Shown here: in pieces, positions 1 to 8,393 of the stretch
Layout: each line of letters begins with the position of its first letter
Numbering within the stretch: position 1 is the first letter of the stretch
Source: SW132 sp038150125
GTDB lineage: Bacteria > Bacteroidota > Rhodothermia > Balneolales > Balneolaceae
DNA: 64,000 bases
Assembly: GCF_038150125.1 (NCBI RefSeq)
Contig: NZ_JBBVMF010000014.1
Coordinates: forward strand, 102,241 to 166,240
Reading direction: 5' to 3'
Made by a program: the position numbers and the translations under genes
Notes under the pieces: model-generated
What the model was told of the DNA's origin: nothing
Seen by the model: the letters and a program-made list of their open reading frames with translations, nothing else
Database searches by the model: none

Positions 1-1
1 T

Positions 2-1498
2 AGCATTACAAAGAAATTTACTGCCCGGAACAAAGGATTTATTTCCGCAGCAGCAACATTTTTGATAGCAGCACTCATTTCAGCTCTTTTTTACACGCAC
101 GATATTCAGCGGCAACGTGATATCGCTCAGATGGAAGCAAATAAAGCCACGCAAGTGACAAGTTTTGTACTGAATCTGTTTCAGGGCGCAGCTCCTAATC
201 AAGCCGCTGGCGGTGATATTTCAGCCAGGGATTTGCTTGATCGAGGTATTGAACGAACCAAATATTTATCAAATCAGCCAGAAATTCAGGCTAATATGTT
301 TGAAGTTCTTGGCAGGATTTTGACTCAGCTCGGCGAATACGACGAGGCAACCAATCTTCTTCAGCAGTCAATTGCACTTCGTATACAGCTGTTCGGTGAT
401 GATAATCTCGAGACCATCTCTAGCTATGAACAGATGGGAATACTCCTTAGTGCGAAGGGGGACTTGTTTATAGCACAATCAATGCTTGAAAACGCACTTA
501 GCAAAAGAAATACTATTCAGGGTGAACGACAGGCCGCCATGTCTGAAGCCAATGCAGAGCTTGCTTATATCTACCGGCGTCTCGGTAAGTATGAGGAGGC
601 CGAGGACATTTACCGATCGTTAATCACTATTTATGGAGAAGAGCTGGGGCAGGATGACCCGCTTACACTTTCCAGCTTAAGTAGCCTTGGGGTTACGATG
701 CATACCAGCGGAAACCTTGCTGAAGCAGAAAAAATTTATCGGGATGTACTTGATAAACGGCTGGAAATCTATGATACGGCTCACCCAGAGATTGCGATGA
801 GCTATAACAATCTCGGTTCACTCCTGCTTAATCTTGGCCGGTTTGATGAATCACGGGAAATGCTGACGAAATCTCTAAACATGCGGCGCACTCTTTTCGG
901 GGAATCTCACCCTAAGGTAGCGTTAACTTTAAATAACCTCGGCATTTTAAAACGAAACCAAGGTCGATTTGATGAGGCCATTTCGTTAATGGAAGAATCG
1001 ATTCAGATTAATAGAGAACTGCTGGGCGAGAATGAACTACAAACAGCAACCAATTTATTCAGTTTGGCCGAACTCTATTTGATGAGGAGCAGGACGGATG
1101 AGGCTTTTGCTCTTTATAAAAAAGTTCACGCGATTTTCAATGCTCACTTACCCGACGGAAGTTCATTTATCGCCAGATCATTAATTGGAATGGCTGAATC
1201 AAGGCTGCATGATCAAACCGAAGATTTCGATTTAGATTTAATAGAGCAGCAAATCAAAAAGGGCTATGAACAGGTGAAGTACCTTCATCCCAACCATTCG
1301 ATTGAGTATGGACTCGCCTCGGCAGCCATGGGCAAAATGTATCTCAAAACAGACCGAAAGGATCAGGGCAAAACCTACCTTAAGAAGGCTCATCAAATTA
1401 TATCCAGTATCGAAGGTAAAACCAGTTTCAGAGCAACGGCTATTGAATCTTTGATAACTCAGAATTTTTCTCACCAAATTCCCGAAACCGGTAACTGA
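2..1498 (+). CDS. TPR-repeat membrane protein, 3' part of a probable Ser/Thr kinase (5' truncated by window edge)
   Basis: The reading frame is open to the left edge, so the start lies outside the window. The first visible residues form a basic stretch and one hydrophobic membrane helix (about codons 13-31), followed by a charged Arg/Gln/Asp/Ala juxtamembrane helix and then 'FVLNLFQGAAPN'. Known family pattern: this helix followed by many TPRs is the typical C-terminal half of PknB-type Ser/Thr kinases with TPR sensors. The kinase domain itself is not visible, so that identity is inferred. At least six TPR units follow, several of the tetratricopeptide-12 type ('HPEIAMSYNNLGSLLLNLGRFDES' style). 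The protein probably mediates protein-protein contacts on the side of the membrane opposite or adjacent to the kinase. It ends in a normal stop. Confidence 0.7.
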   Translation, partial: SITKKFTARNKGFISAAATFLIAALISALFYTHDIQRQRDIAQMEANKATQVTSFVLNLFQGAAPNQAAGGDISARDLLDRGIERTKYLSNQPEIQANMFEVLGRILTQLGEYDEATNLLQQSIALRIQLFGDDNLETISSYEQMGILLSAKGDLFIAQSMLENALSKRNTIQGERQAAMSEANAELAYIYRRLGKYEEAEDIYRSLITIYGEELGQDDPLTLSSLSSLGVTMHTSGNLAEAEKIYRDVLDKRLEIYDTAHPEIAMSYNNLGSLLLNLGRFDESREMLTKSLNMRRTLFGESHPKVALTLNNLGILKRNQGRFDEAISLMEESIQINRELLGENELQTATNLFSLAELYLMRSRTDEAFALYKKVHAIFNAHLPDGSSFIARSLIGMAESRLHDQTEDFDLDLIEQQIKKGYEQVKYLHPNHSIEYGLASAAMGKMYLKTDRKDQGKTYLKKAHQIISSIEGKTSFRATAIESLITQNFSHQIPETGN

Positions 1499-1722
1499 TT
1501 TCCATCCCAAGCCGCCAGAAATATTCCTCGCTGATTTCACTGTAAAAAAGATTGAAATAGCGGTATATTTCGACCCTATTAATTTTTGGGAAAAACCCAA
1601 AATCACATGAAATAGCTTCTACTCGTCAAAGATGCCCTTTTATAATAGAAAAGCGCTTTTTTATAGAGAATATTAGCTCGCACAAATTTCTAAATTGTTT
1701 AAAAATCATAACAGAATTTTCC

Positions 1723-3324
1723 ATGAAACACGACTATGGAAGTCAGCCCAAAAGTCATATCGGACTTGACGATCTGGGGCTAGAAAATGCCAAGACTGTA
1801 TACTGGAATTTGAATCCGTCTCAGCTATACGAACTCGCCCTGGAAAAAGGCGAGGCTATACTTACCGACAAAATGGCGATAAGAATTCTTACCGGAAAAT
1901 ATACCGGCCGCTCACCACAAGATAAATTCATCGTTGACGAACCAACAACATCCGACAGCATTGACTGGGGGGATGTTAATCAACCAGTTTCCGAAGAGGT
2001 ATTTGATAATCTCCACAAAAAGATGACCGATTATCTTGCGGATAAAGATCTCTTCGTCAAGGATTTATATGCGGGCGCGGATCCGGATTACAGGCTGAAC
2101 GTTCGGATTGTTAGCCAGGTTGCCTATCACGCACTATTTGCTCACAATATGTTTATCCGGCCTGATAAAGAAGATCTTAAACATCATGAACCGGAATTTA
2201 CAGTTCTTGCAGCCCCTCAATTCCAGGCAGATCCCGAAACTGACGGGACGCAATCGAGCACATTTATCCTCTGCAATTTCGAAAAAAAATTGATTCTGAT
2301 TGGCGGTACTCTCTACTCCGGTGAGGTAAAGAAAGGTATCTTTTCAGTTTTGAACTACCTCTTGCCTAAACAAGACGTGATGGCTATGCACTGCTCAGCC
2401 AATATGGATGAACACGGTAAAACGGCTGTATTCTTCGGCTTATCAGGTACTGGAAAAACCACACTATCGGCAGATGCAGATAAAATCCTGATTGGTGATG
2501 ATGAACACGGCTGGAGTGAAAAAGGTATTTTTAACTTCGAGGGCGGATGCTACGCGAAAACGATCAACCTTTTAGAAGAGAAAGAACCGGAAATCTACCA
2601 GACAACCCAAATGCCCGGCACTATTCTGGAAAATGTCGTACTTGATGCAGACAGAAAACCCGTGTTCGATGATGACAGCCTCACACAAAATACGCGATGT
2701 GCCTACCCTATTCACTACATCCCGAATGCAAGTGAAACAGGACGCGGAAACCACCCTGATAGTATAGTATTCTTAACTGCAGATGCTTTCGGAATACTTC
2801 CCCCAATTTCCAGGCTGACACCAGAACAGGCGATGTATCATTTCATCAGCGGCTATACCGCTAAAGTTGCGGGTACAGAAAGAGGAGTTACTGAGCCACA
2901 GGCCACATTCTCTGCATGTTTTGGTGCACCATTCATGCCGCTTCATCCCACCGTGTATGCCGAGCTCCTTGCGGAAAAAATAAGGACTCATAACTCAAAT
3001 GTTTGGCTTGTGAATACCGGCTGGACTGGTGGGCCGTATGGAAAAGGTCACAGAATGAAATTAGCCCATACCCGTAAAATGCTCAGCGAAGCACTTTCAG
3101 GCCATCTGGATCACGTGGAATACAATGAAGAACCTGTATTTGGGCTTGCGATTCCGTCAAAAATCACCAGTATTCCTTCAGATATTCTGAACCCCAAAAA
3201 TACCTGGGAAGACAAGGATGCTTATGACAATAAAGCCAATGAATTGGCTGACATGTTTACCGAAAACTTTAACCAGTTCAAAGAGCGAGCCTCCAAAGAA
3301 ATTATAGAGGCAGGACCGGAGTAG
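1723..3324 (+). CDS. pckA: Phosphoenolpyruvate carboxykinase (ATP)
   Basis: Converts oxaloacetate and ATP to PEP, CO2 and ADP, the first committed step of gluconeogenesis, in the cytosol. The 533-residue length is normal for the ATP-dependent family. Visible motifs are the kinase-1a P-loop GLSGTGKTT (about residues 239-247), the metal-binding DDEHGW (about 259-264), an early TGRSPQDKF substrate-binding segment (about 61-69) and a C-terminal NTGWTGGPYG segment. The ATG at 1723 begins a normal N-terminus with no good alternative. It stands alone, with 224 bases upstream and its own terminator downstream. Confidence 0.97.
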   Translation: MKHDYGSQPKSHIGLDDLGLENAKTVYWNLNPSQLYELALEKGEAILTDKMAIRILTGKYTGRSPQDKFIVDEPTTSDSIDWGDVNQPVSEEVFDNLHKKMTDYLADKDLFVKDLYAGADPDYRLNVRIVSQVAYHALFAHNMFIRPDKEDLKHHEPEFTVLAAPQFQADPETDGTQSSTFILCNFEKKLILIGGTLYSGEVKKGIFSVLNYLLPKQDVMAMHCSANMDEHGKTAVFFGLSGTGKTTLSADADKILIGDDEHGWSEKGIFNFEGGCYAKTINLLEEKEPEIYQTTQMPGTILENVVLDADRKPVFDDDSLTQNTRCAYPIHYIPNASETGRGNHPDSIVFLTADAFGILPPISRLTPEQAMYHFISGYTAKVAGTERGVTEPQATFSACFGAPFMPLHPTVYAELLAEKIRTHNSNVWLVNTGWTGGPYGKGHRMKLAHTRKMLSEALSGHLDHVEYNEEPVFGLAIPSKITSIPSDILNPKNTWEDKDAYDNKANELADMFTENFNQFKERASKEIIEAGPE

Positions 3325-3351
3325 GATATTCGTTGGATATGAATTTTTAAG

Positions 3352-3388
3352 CCCGGTATTATGAAGTAATGTCGGGTTTTTATTTTTT
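3352..3388 (+). terminator. Rho-independent terminator of pckA
   Basis: A nine-pair stem (3352-3360 with 3368-3376, including two G-U pairs) closes a short loop and is followed by a T-rich run. It lies 27 bases after the pckA stop codon. Confidence 0.7.
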
Positions 3389-3435
3389 GTACTGTCAAAC
3401 AAATTTTGGTTGACTCATCCTATGGTTTTTTTATG

Positions 3436-3554
3436 GAGTCATACCACGCCGTGGCGTGGGATCTCCCATCTTCGTTCGATATGTAAATCCTGTCAATGGC
3501 TTACTCCATACCTGTTAAAGATGGGAGATCCCGCTTCGGGGTGCGGGATGACTC
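3436..3554. repeat. Palindromic intergenic repeat pair (BIME-like)
   Basis: The left arm (3436-3472) and right arm (3518-3554) are imperfect inverted copies that read inward through GGGATCTCCCATCTT and its complement, with GAGTCAT at the outer ends. Each arm also holds its own small hairpin (CCACGCCGTGGCGTGG; CCCGCTTCGGGGTGCGGG). The 355-base gap between pckA and deoC holds this pair, the pckA terminator and no gene. Related fragments occur near 16991, 21900 and 34810, so this appears to be a dispersed family. Confidence 0.65.
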
Positions 3555-3679
3555 AATTTTGACAGCATGTTCTCACTTTTCAGGCAAAAAACAGCGTACT
3601 GCATCAATTTTCTCAAGTTCTTTTACTCAGCTTTTAAGTTCCGTACCTTCAAAGACATACTAAAATATCGATATACAAT

Positions 3680-4588
3680 ATGAGCACTACGACCTACCCA
3701 GATTTTAGCCAAACTATTCCTATTGACACCATCGGCGTTCATGAACGGGTATCAAGGCTAAATAAACGCAGTATCAAAAAGGAATCGAAGGTCCAGGGGC
3801 TGAAACTTGCACTCAGCATGATTGACCATACAACACTTGAGGGTAAAGATTCCGAAGGCAAAGTTATACAGCTTTGCCGAAAGGCTATCACGCCCTACGC
3901 GTCTATGCCTGATCTACCAAGCGTAGCAGCTGTTTGCGTCTATCCAAATATGGTATCCGTAGCTAAAAAAACGGTAGCCGGGTCGTCTGTAAAAGTAGCA
4001 AGTGTAGCCACTGCATTTCCAAGTGGTATGGCTCAGCTTCAAACCAAACTCGACGATGTAAAATTTGCGGTTGATCAAGGTGCGGATGAGATCGATATGG
4101 TGATTTCACGCGGTCAATTTTTAAAGGGAAATTACACTTATGTTTTTGACGAAATAGCCGCTGTTAAAGAGGCCTGTGGCAATGCACATTTGAAAGTTAT
4201 ACTTGAAACAGGTGAACTGGAAACACTCACAAATGTCAGAAAGGCGAGTGACCTGGCGATGCATGCAGGAGCTGATTTTATTAAAACATCGACCGGTAAA
4301 ATACAGCCGGCAGCCACACAGACCGTCACGCTCGTCATGCTCGAAGCCATTCGCGACCACTACAGAGAAAACGGCCGGATGGTTGGAATGAAACCTGCCG
4401 GAGGCATTCGAAAAGCGAAAGAAGCTCTTCAGTATCTCGTTTTGGTTAAAGAAACCCTAGGTGCAGGATGGCTGTCTAACAAATGGTTTAGGTTTGGAGC
4501 AAGTTCACTCACAAATGATCTGTTGATGCAGATTGTAAAACAGGAAACCGGCGTTTACCAGAGCAGTGTCTATTTTTCCAACGATTAA
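3680..4588 (+). CDS. deoC: Deoxyribose-phosphate aldolase
   Basis: Cleaves 2-deoxyribose-5-phosphate to glyceraldehyde-3-phosphate and acetaldehyde by a Schiff-base mechanism. Signature segments are present: LSMIDHTTLEG (about 45-55), VATAFPSG (109-116), EIDMV with the catalytic Asp (about 139), the Schiff-base Lys in GADFIKTSTGK (about 202) and the second active-site Lys in GMKPAGGI (about 238). At 302 residues it is longer than the E. coli enzyme (about 260) because of an N-terminal extension of about 35 residues, as in the DeoC forms paired with aldehyde dehydrogenase. The next two genes are aldehyde dehydrogenase family members, suggesting the acetaldehyde is oxidised onward. Confidence 0.95.
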   Translation: MSTTTYPDFSQTIPIDTIGVHERVSRLNKRSIKKESKVQGLKLALSMIDHTTLEGKDSEGKVIQLCRKAITPYASMPDLPSVAAVCVYPNMVSVAKKTVAGSSVKVASVATAFPSGMAQLQTKLDDVKFAVDQGADEIDMVISRGQFLKGNYTYVFDEIAAVKEACGNAHLKVILETGELETLTNVRKASDLAMHAGADFIKTSTGKIQPAATQTVTLVMLEAIRDHYRENGRMVGMKPAGGIRKAKEALQYLVLVKETLGAGWLSNKWFRFGASSLTNDLLMQIVKQETGVYQSSVYFSND

Positions 4589-4651
4589 TATCGGAGTCTT
4601 TCATCGCTCAGCTATGAGAACTGCACATTCAGATTACCAAATTTTATAGAT

Positions 4652-6187
4652 ATGTCTACCACTGATCAAAAGAATACAACTGATACAAAGTCAACGAATG
4701 GTTCATCCAAGCCCACATCACCAAACGCAGATTTAAAGCTCGATTTTGCGTCTTTCTGGGAGTACAGCAGTGCACCTGAAAGCAGCGATAAAGTTGATAT
4801 AAAACCGTCATACGGGCATTTCATAGACGGTGAGTTTGTTGACCCTGTTAAAGGACGTACGTTTAGCTCTATCAATCCCGCAACAGAAGAGGTTCTCACT
4901 GAAATTTCAGAAGCAACCTCAGAAGACGTTGACAAAGCGGTGAAAGCTGCCAGAGCTGCCTACAATAAACGCTGGAGTACACTTCCTGCCAAGGAGCGCG
5001 GAAAATATATTTTCCGTATTGCCCGCATGATCCAGGAGAGATCCCGCGATCTTGCCATTACGGAATCTCTGGATGGCGGAAAACCTATTCGTGAATCCCG
5101 CGATGTGGATGTACCACTCGCAGCGGCTCATTTCTTCTACTATGCCGGATGGGCAGATAAACTGGATTACGCATTCCCGGGAAGGAAAGCCGAATCTCTC
5201 GGCGTATGCGGGCAGATCATTCCATGGAATTTTCCGCTTTTGATGCTCGCCTGGAAAATTGCTCCCGCCCTCGCAACCGGAAATACTGTTGTGCTAAAAC
5301 CGGCTGAAACAACCTCCATTACTGCTCTAAAATTCGCCGAAATTTGCAGAGATTCAGGATTACCCGATGGGGTTGTGAATATCGTAACCGGAGCCGGACA
5401 AACGGGGTCAGCTATTGTAAACCATCCGGATATCGACAAGATTGCCTTTACCGGTTCAACGAACGTAGGCAAGATTATTCAAAAGTCAGTTGCCGGCACA
5501 GACAAAAAATACACGCTTGAACTCGGCGGCAAAGGAGCAAACATTGTCTTTGAGGATGCATCCATCGACCAGGCTATTGAAGGCATTATCAACGCAATCT
5601 TTTTTAACCAGGGACATGTGTGTTGTGCGGGATCGCGTCTGTTGGTCCAGGAAGGAATTGCTGACACTCTCACCCAAAAACTAAAGGAGAGACTGGAAAC
5701 TCTTATTGTTGGTGATCCTCTGGACAAAAATACCGATATCGGTGCAATTAACTCGAAAGCCCAGTATGAACGCATAAACGAGTATATCGAAATCGGTAAA
5801 TCGGAAGGTGCCGAAATGTATCAAACAAACAACAATCTCCCTGAAAACGGCTACTTTTGCAAGCCTACACTGTTTATGGGCGTATCTCAAAGTAACCGAA
5901 TTGTCCAGGAAGAGATCTTCGGCCCTGTTCTCACCATTCAGACGTTCAGAACGCCATCAGAAGCCATCGAAAAAGCAAATAACTCGCCATACGGATTATC
6001 GAGTGGCATCTGGACGGACCGCGGATCGAAAATATTCAATATCGGTGCCAACATGGATTCCGGTGTCGTCTGGGCAAATACGTTCAACAAATTTGATCCA
6101 ACCTCTCCGTTCGGCGGCTATAAAGAGAGCGGCGTTGGGCGCGAAGGCGGACTTCACGGCCTCTATCCATATGTAAATCTGGTATAA
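4652..6187 (+). CDS. NAD(P)-dependent aldehyde dehydrogenase, catalytically complete
   Basis: Oxidises an aldehyde to its acid in the cytosol. The 511-residue protein has the complete ALDH fold signature: cofactor segment GQIIPWNFP (about 187-195), KPAE (216-219), FTGSTNVG (266-273), general-base Glu in LELGGK (about 290) and the nucleophilic Cys in GHVCCAG (about 324). It ends with the FGGYKESGVGREGG segment. About 50 residues of polar, probably disordered sequence precede the domain. It lies 63 bases after deoC and 22 before a second, degenerate ALDH. Acetaldehyde from DeoC is the obvious candidate substrate (inference). Together with the next gene it resembles a split version of the two-domain ALDH16 architecture. 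Confidence 0.93.
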   Translation: MSTTDQKNTTDTKSTNGSSKPTSPNADLKLDFASFWEYSSAPESSDKVDIKPSYGHFIDGEFVDPVKGRTFSSINPATEEVLTEISEATSEDVDKAVKAARAAYNKRWSTLPAKERGKYIFRIARMIQERSRDLAITESLDGGKPIRESRDVDVPLAAAHFFYYAGWADKLDYAFPGRKAESLGVCGQIIPWNFPLLMLAWKIAPALATGNTVVLKPAETTSITALKFAEICRDSGLPDGVVNIVTGAGQTGSAIVNHPDIDKIAFTGSTNVGKIIQKSVAGTDKKYTLELGGKGANIVFEDASIDQAIEGIINAIFFNQGHVCCAGSRLLVQEGIADTLTQKLKERLETLIVGDPLDKNTDIGAINSKAQYERINEYIEIGKSEGAEMYQTNNNLPENGYFCKPTLFMGVSQSNRIVQEEIFGPVLTIQTFRTPSEAIEKANNSPYGLSSGIWTDRGSKIFNIGANMDSGVVWANTFNKFDPTSPFGGYKESGVGREGGLHGLYPYVNLV

Positions 6188-6209
6188 TCGAATCTGACAT
6201 AAAATTCCT

Positions 6210-7073
6210 ATGAGTAACCGAATCGATGTTTTGAAGACCTATAAAACGTATGTGGGCGGTGCCTTTCCACGAAGCGAATCTGGCCATACCTATGCCCTCG
6301 AGAATAAAAGCGGCAAAACCATTGCCAATGTATGTCGCTGCACGCGAAAGGATGCTCGTGACGCCATGGTTAAAGCGCGCGCCGCTCAAAAGGGCTGGCA
6401 GAACCGCTCGGCCTACAATCGCGGACAAATCCTTTATAGAATTGCTGAAATGCTGGAAGGCCGAAAAGATCAGTTTGTTCATGAAATGGAACTCATGGAT
6501 ATCAAAAAGAAAACGGCTTTAAAAGAGGTTGAACTTTCAATCGACCGGCTGATTTACTACGCTGGTTGGACCGATAAAATCAGCCAGGTATATGGAACTG
6601 TAAATCCGGTGGCAAGCAGCCACTTCAACTTCAGTATGCCTGAACCAACAGGCGTAGTTGGAGTGATCGCGCCGCAGCAAAGTCCGATGCTTGGTCTTGT
6701 AAGTATGATGGCACCAGTCATAGCCGGAGGGAACACAGTTCTGATTCTCGCATCGGAAAACTATCCGCTGTCTGGCGTAAGTTTTGGTGAAGTACTCCAT
6801 GCATCTGATGTGCCGGGCGGAGTTGTGAATATACTTACAGGCTACCAGAATGAAATGATTTCACACTTGAGTGCGCATCTGGACTTGAACGGCGTGTTTA
6901 ATGCTAATAAAGATGCAGATTTACGGAAACAAATTGATGAGAATTGTGCTTTAAGCGTAAAACGCAGTCGACACGTTATGAATGTTGACTGGACTGATCC
7001 AACCCATGAAAATCCTTATTACATCATGGATTTCCAGGAGATAAAAACAACCTGGCACCCCGTTGGTGTTTAA
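6210..7073 (+). CDS. Truncated aldehyde dehydrogenase-like protein lacking the catalytic domain
   Basis: The 287-residue protein matches the cofactor-binding half of an ALDH: GVVGVIAPQQSPMLGLVSMMAPVIAGGNTVLILAS corresponds to the segment around PWNFP...GNTVVLKPAE in the upstream gene. NILTGYQNE also aligns. The sequence then departs from the ALDH pattern. There is no ELGGK general base and no nucleophilic Cys motif, and it ends in a normal stop where a full enzyme would carry its catalytic domain. The frame is clean and the gene is closely spaced after the intact ALDH, so a retained non-catalytic partner is more likely than a fresh pseudogene. The second domain of ALDH16 enzymes is similarly inactive, and this may be a separately encoded equivalent. 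Confidence 0.8.
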   Translation: MSNRIDVLKTYKTYVGGAFPRSESGHTYALENKSGKTIANVCRCTRKDARDAMVKARAAQKGWQNRSAYNRGQILYRIAEMLEGRKDQFVHEMELMDIKKKTALKEVELSIDRLIYYAGWTDKISQVYGTVNPVASSHFNFSMPEPTGVVGVIAPQQSPMLGLVSMMAPVIAGGNTVLILASENYPLSGVSFGEVLHASDVPGGVVNILTGYQNEMISHLSAHLDLNGVFNANKDADLRKQIDENCALSVKRSRHVMNVDWTDPTHENPYYIMDFQEIKTTWHPVGV

Positions 7074-7092
7074 CCGAACAAAAATGTATTAA

Positions 7093-7731
7093 ATGTTTAA
7101 CAAATTACTTTTAATTATCTGCGGGGTCTTCCTGGCCATTAGCTGTGCCACCACTGAATCAACATCAGACGAAGACGATTCAAGGCCATCCGAACCCGAT
7201 AACCTTGCAGAAGATTACAGGAATGAATCCCTATCCAATACTGAGCGCCTGCTGCTTAGCACCCGCAGTCAATTAAGCAATCACTATTCTGAAGACATGG
7301 TATACATTCCCGATCTATATTTGCAGGAGATTGTGATGAATGAGCGGAAAACTGACCCTTACGCTGGTTTTCGGGTCCAGCTGTTAAGTACCCGAAATGT
7401 AGCAGAAGCAGACTCTGTGAGGGATTATTTCGTTGCATGGGCAGATTCAGTGATTGCCGGTTACGAACCTGATGCATACGTTGTTTTTCGGTCACCCCAC
7501 TATCGAGTTCGGGCAGGTGACTTTCAGGATAGAGAACGGGCAGTTCACTTTTCAGGAATGTTGAAAAACAGATATCCCGATGCCTGGGTTGTCCATGAGC
7601 GGATTGAGCCGTCAAAAACTCCCGCCGACACTACCGACATTCGTTTCAAAGACCTCGATGCTATCGAATTTGAGGAAGAGATGCGTATGATGGAATCAGA
7701 ATCAGCCGACACAACGTCTCTTGACAGATAA
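7093..7731 (+). CDS. SPOR-domain lipoprotein
   Basis: The N-terminus is a lipoprotein signal peptide with lipobox AISC, giving a lipidated Cys at residue 18. An acidic Ser/Asp/Glu linker follows. A SPOR domain spans about residues 92-170 ('GFRVQLLSTRNVAEADSV...HYRVRAGDFQDRERA'). Such domains bind denuded peptidoglycan glycan strands, often at the division site. An acidic C-terminal tail completes the 212-residue protein. It starts 19 bases after the truncated ALDH gene and could be cotranscribed with it, although no functional link is evident. Confidence 0.85.
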   Translation: MFNKLLLIICGVFLAISCATTESTSDEDDSRPSEPDNLAEDYRNESLSNTERLLLSTRSQLSNHYSEDMVYIPDLYLQEIVMNERKTDPYAGFRVQLLSTRNVAEADSVRDYFVAWADSVIAGYEPDAYVVFRSPHYRVRAGDFQDRERAVHFSGMLKNRYPDAWVVHERIEPSKTPADTTDIRFKDLDAIEFEEEMRMMESESADTTSLDR

Positions 7732-7779
7732 CTACTCATTTCTCGATGCAGACCTGACTGCATTACCGGTGCTTTTCCG

Positions 7780-7832
7780 TCCCGAACCTTCGGGATGTCA
7801 GCGTCAAAAATCAACGCTGTCAGATCCCCCAT
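7780..7832. repeat. Hairpin-rich intergenic repeat fragment
   Basis: Short palindromes occur in series: CCCGAACCTTCGGG, then CAGCGT...ACGCTG, then a GATCCCCCATAGG segment followed by CCCTTCGGGG. This resembles the dispersed palindromic family seen at 3436-3554 and 21899-21932. One of the hairpins may end the SPOR-protein transcript. Confidence 0.45.
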
Positions 7833-8038
7833 AGGTATCCCTTCGGGGCAGTGGGTGTACCGCTGTTGCGGCACCTTCGGCTGACAGGTTGCTTACGACA
7901 TTTCATTTGTAAATTATTTTTTGGTTCAACCGGAAAGTTTGTGGGTAATTGTAATAATCCTACGCACAGTTTCATTAAACCAGATGAGTTATCCAAAAGA
8001 TTACCCCGGTTATCAGATAGAACAAAACATGTTGCTTT

Positions 8039-8085
8039 TACAGATTCTTCACAAAACGGTAAACCACCGTTTTATTCAGAATGAC
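8039..8085. repeat. Dispersed 'GATTCTTC...CAGAATGACA' repeat fragment
   Basis: The segment runs from CAGATTCTTC to ATTCAGAATGACA with an AAACGGTAAACCACCGTTTT hairpin between. It is the reverse-orientation counterpart of 8178-8232. Both lie inside the MITE-like element. Confidence 0.4.
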
Positions 8086-8105
8086 AATCTTTAGGCTGGG
8101 GTTTC

Positions 8106-8159
8106 GGGCGGCGTGATGAGAAAGCGATATTGATAATGACGACTGTGTTCACGCCGCCC
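8106..8159. repeat. Perfect 11-bp GC-rich inverted repeat
   Basis: GGGCGGCGTGA at 8106-8116 is the exact complement of 8149-8159, with a 32-base AT-richer loop. The composition is far more GC-rich than the flanks. It forms the core of the MITE-like element and has no T-run, so it does not look like a terminator. Confidence 0.6.
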
Positions 8160-8177
8160 CCATACTAACCAACGACC

Positions 8178-8232
8178 GTGTCATCCTGATCGAGCCATTG
8201 CAGTTGATGGCGAAGAGAAGGATCTGCAAAAG
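8178..8232. repeat. Dispersed 'TGTCATCCTGA...GAAGGATCTGC' repeat fragment
   Basis: The segment begins TGTCATCCTGATCGA and ends GAAGGATCTGC. An additional inverted pair GAGCCATTGC / GCAATGGCTC overlaps it (about 8194 to 8241). It is in opposite orientation to the fragment at 8039-8085, and both lie inside the MITE-like element. Confidence 0.4.
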
Positions 8233-8393
8233 CAATGGCTCATAATCTTGGAAAATTTTGAAGATGGTCTAAGCGATTATTCACATATTTTGTCATCAAC
8301 CCACAAAATTTCCGGTAGAACCTATTTTTTGACTTCAGCTCCGGCAATTAACCAATCACTAAATAACTAATTTTCAGATTTCCTAAAATCACT

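Larger units (their letters stand above)
7915..8330. mobile_element. MITE-like element, 400 bp, with 24-bp terminal inverted repeats and 8-bp target duplication
   Basis: Terminal inverted repeats at 7923-7946 and 8299-8322 match at 22 of 24 positions. They start GGTTC and end GTGGGT on the inside. Both ends abut an identical 8-bp direct repeat TATTTTTT (7915-7922 and 8323-8330), the expected footprint of insertion. There is no transposase inside, so it would be non-autonomous. GG-starting ends with 8-bp duplications are a known trait of ISL3-family elements, so an ISL3-type parent is inferred. The interior carries a perfect 11-bp hairpin (8106-8116 with 8149-8159) and two inverted TGTCATCCTGA-type repeat fragments. 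It accounts for most of the 662-base gap between the SPOR gene and ychF. Confidence 0.75.
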
